A DNA stretch of 5,396 nucleotides, taken from contig SKPT01000397.1 in NCBI GenBank assembly GCA_007119405.1, positions 1 through 5,396 on the forward strand, written 5' to 3'. Positions 4,226 to 5,396 of the stretch are shown here, piece after piece (the first letter of the stretch is position 1; the number at the start of each line of letters is the position of its first letter). Under the pieces are notes generated by a model that saw only the letters and a list, made by a program, of their open reading frames with translations, was not told where the DNA came from and ran no database searches. The position numbers and the translations under genes were made by a program. Origin of the DNA: Phycisphaeraceae bacterium (lineage in GTDB: Bacteria > Planctomycetota > Phycisphaerae > Phycisphaerales > Phycisphaeraceae).

Positions 4226-5396
4226 TCACCGCGGCGTCGCCGCCACCGCCTCGTCGTAGACCCGCAGGCACCGCTTCGCCGCCCCCGGCCAGGTCAGCCG
4301 CCGAATCTCCAGCTCCGCACCCTGGCGCAGCGACGTCGCCAGCTCCGCATGACGCAGCACCGCCAGGATCTTGTCGGCGATGTCCTCGACGTCGCTGGGC
4401 TCGACCTTCAACGCGTGCTTGACCACCTCCGCGACGCCGCTGTGACGCGAGACGATCACCGGCACGTCGCTGCGCATCGCTTCCAGCGCCGCCAGGCCGA
4501 ACGGCTCGCTGACGCTGGGCATCACGTAAACGTCGGCCATGTCAAAAACGCGCTGCACGTCCGCGCTGCTGAGAAACCCGGCAAACAGCAGCCGATGCCC
4601 GATCCCCCGCCGCGCCGCCAGCTCCACCAGCCCCGCCGCCTCGTCACCGTCGCCCGCCATCACGAATTTGACGTTCTCCTGCTTGGCGAGCACCCGCGCC
4701 GCCGCCTCCACGAAATAGCGCGGCCCTTTCTGCATCGTCAGCCGACCGATGAACACCACCAGCCGCTCCTGCTCACCCAGACGCACGCGCACCGGCTCAT
4801 CGCCCGGCTCACCACCCGCCATCGCAGGCGTGGCGGCGGCGGTGGCGGTGGCGGGGGGGGTGCCGTTGTGGACGACGGCGATGCGCGAGCTCGGCACGCC
4901 GTAGCGGTGCTCGATGATGCGGGCCGTCATGTGGCTGACCGCGATCACGCGCACGGCCGCGTGCATCCCCCGCCGCTCGATCTCGTAGATCCGCTCATCG
5001 ATCGCTTCGCCCGCCCGGTCGAACTCCGTCGAGTGCACGTGCACGACCAGCGGCCGACCCGTCGCCCCCGCCGCCGCCAGCCCCGCGGGGAAGCTCATCC
5101 AGTCGTGGGCGTGGATGACGTCGCACGGCTCGCTGCGCGCGATCTGCCGGCAGAGGTCGGCATACCGCCGCACCTCCTCGACCAGGTCCGGCGCCTGCTC
5201 CTCCAGCGACGGCCCGGTGATGCGGGGCGGCTCCAGCCGGGGCGACCCCGTCCCCCCCCGCTCCCGCGCCGCCGCCGCCTCGGCCTGCTCGACCCCCATC
5301 GACCGCACCACCTCGCTCGGACCATCCCTCCGCCGACCTTGCGGCGCCACCGCCGGGCCCGGCTGCGGCGCCGTCACCTGCCCCGGCCGCGGCCGG
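4226..5396 (-). CDS. GT4/GT5-like glycosyltransferase (glycogen/starch synthase-like), 5' end missing
   Basis: GT-B fold transferase moving a sugar from a nucleotide donor, probably glucose to an alpha-glucan or to a surface polysaccharide. The frame stays open to the window edge, so the true start lies outside. A GTG at 5377 is possible, but it would omit the N-terminal glycine-rich acceptor region typical of the fold. Counting residues from that GTG, the visible motifs are HAHDW (89-93), VHVHSTEFDR (112-121), the donor-site GRLTMQKGP (211-219), AGDGDE (241-246), and the E-x7-E motif in EPFGLAALEAM (291-301), with both glutamates present. STEFDR followed by IDERIYEIERRGM (126-138) resembles starch synthase-like GT4 proteins. 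A low-complexity Ala/Thr/Pro/Gly linker (about 174-196) joins the two lobes, and residues 1-57 are also low in complexity. Each of these regions contains an 8-base homopolymer. The last gene before the gene-free stretch. The exact product is not determined. Confidence 0.88.
   Translation of the reverse strand, partial: RPRPGQVTAPQPGPAVAPQGRRRDGPSEVVRSMGVEQAEAAAARERGGTGSPRLEPPRITGPSLEEQAPDLVEEVRRYADLCRQIARSEPCDVIHAHDWMSFPAGLAAAGATGRPLVVHVHSTEFDRAGEAIDERIYEIERRGMHAAVRVIAVSHMTARIIEHRYGVPSSRIAVVHNGTPPATATAAATPAMAGGEPGDEPVRVRLGEQERLVVFIGRLTMQKGPRYFVEAAARVLAKQENVKFVMAGDGDEAAGLVELAARRGIGHRLLFAGFLSSADVQRVFDMADVYVMPSVSEPFGLAALEAMRSDVPVIVSRHSGVAEVVKHALKVEPSDVEDIADKILAVLRHAELATSLRQGAELEIRRLTWPGAAKRCLRVYDEAVAATPR
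4853..4860. repeat. G8 homopolymer inside the glycosyltransferase
   Basis: Eight G on the + strand (eight C in the coding sense) follow a GGC/GGT-rich microsatellite-like run at about 4829-4852. Together they encode the Pro/Ala/Thr linker between the two lobes. A change of one base in length would shift the frame and remove the donor-binding lobe. Confidence 0.7.
5252..5259. repeat. C8 homopolymer inside the glycosyltransferase
   Basis: Eight C on the + strand (eight G in the coding sense) encode part of RERGGTGS (38-45 counted from the GTG at 5377), in a poorly conserved, low-complexity part of the N-terminal lobe. It is the second tract of this length in the same gene. Confidence 0.7.

Noticed and set aside
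5375..5377. GTG at 5377 as the true start of the glycosyltransferase
   Set aside because: The frame is open to the window edge, no Shine-Dalgarno site precedes this GTG, and the N-terminal part of the GT-B fold would be missing.

Overview
This is a high-G+C bacterial window with very strong C/G third-position bias. It holds four complete protein genes and one gene cut by the right edge. The genes are a group I xylose isomerase (xylA, + strand), the ribosome-associated GTPase TypA/BipA (- strand), the small membrane pair MnhF-MnhG of an Mrp-type cation/proton antiporter (+ strand), and the C-terminal part of a GT4/GT5-like glycosyltransferase (- strand). The gene mix, the Thermus-like form of XylA, the scarcity of Shine-Dalgarno sites and the short dispersed palindromes would fit a Planctomycetota (Phycisphaerae-type) genome. 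That is a weak inference, because no taxonomic marker gene is present.

Layout. xylA (15-1193) opens the window behind a clear Shine-Dalgarno site and runs towards typA (1266-3137, -). The 72-base convergent gap holds a stem-loop and three AT-rich heptamers. typA and mnhF are divergent, and the 116 bases between their start codons hold a perfect extended -10 promoter for typA and a -10-like box placed so that the mnhF mRNA would be leaderless. mnhF and mnhG (3254-3828) form a tight two-gene operon. About 400 gene-free bases follow (3829-4225). They contain a 186-base nested palindromic element of REP/BIME or MITE type, a second perfect hairpin, and a palindromic copy of the sequence found just upstream of mnhF. 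The glycosyltransferase then runs from beyond the right edge back to 4226.

The genes do not form one pathway. xylA is sugar catabolism, typA is ribosome assembly and stress, mnhFG is ion homeostasis, and the glycosyltransferase is probably alpha-glucan or surface-polysaccharide synthesis. The window looks like ordinary chromosomal core, with short non-coding repeats as its most unusual content. I see no defence system, CRISPR array, prophage, transposase gene, tRNA or rRNA. The items most worth a second look are the nested palindromic element, the 27-base repeat shared by the mnhF promoter region and the gene-free stretch, the isolated mnhFG pair with a probable leaderless start, and two 8-base homopolymer tracts inside the glycosyltransferase.
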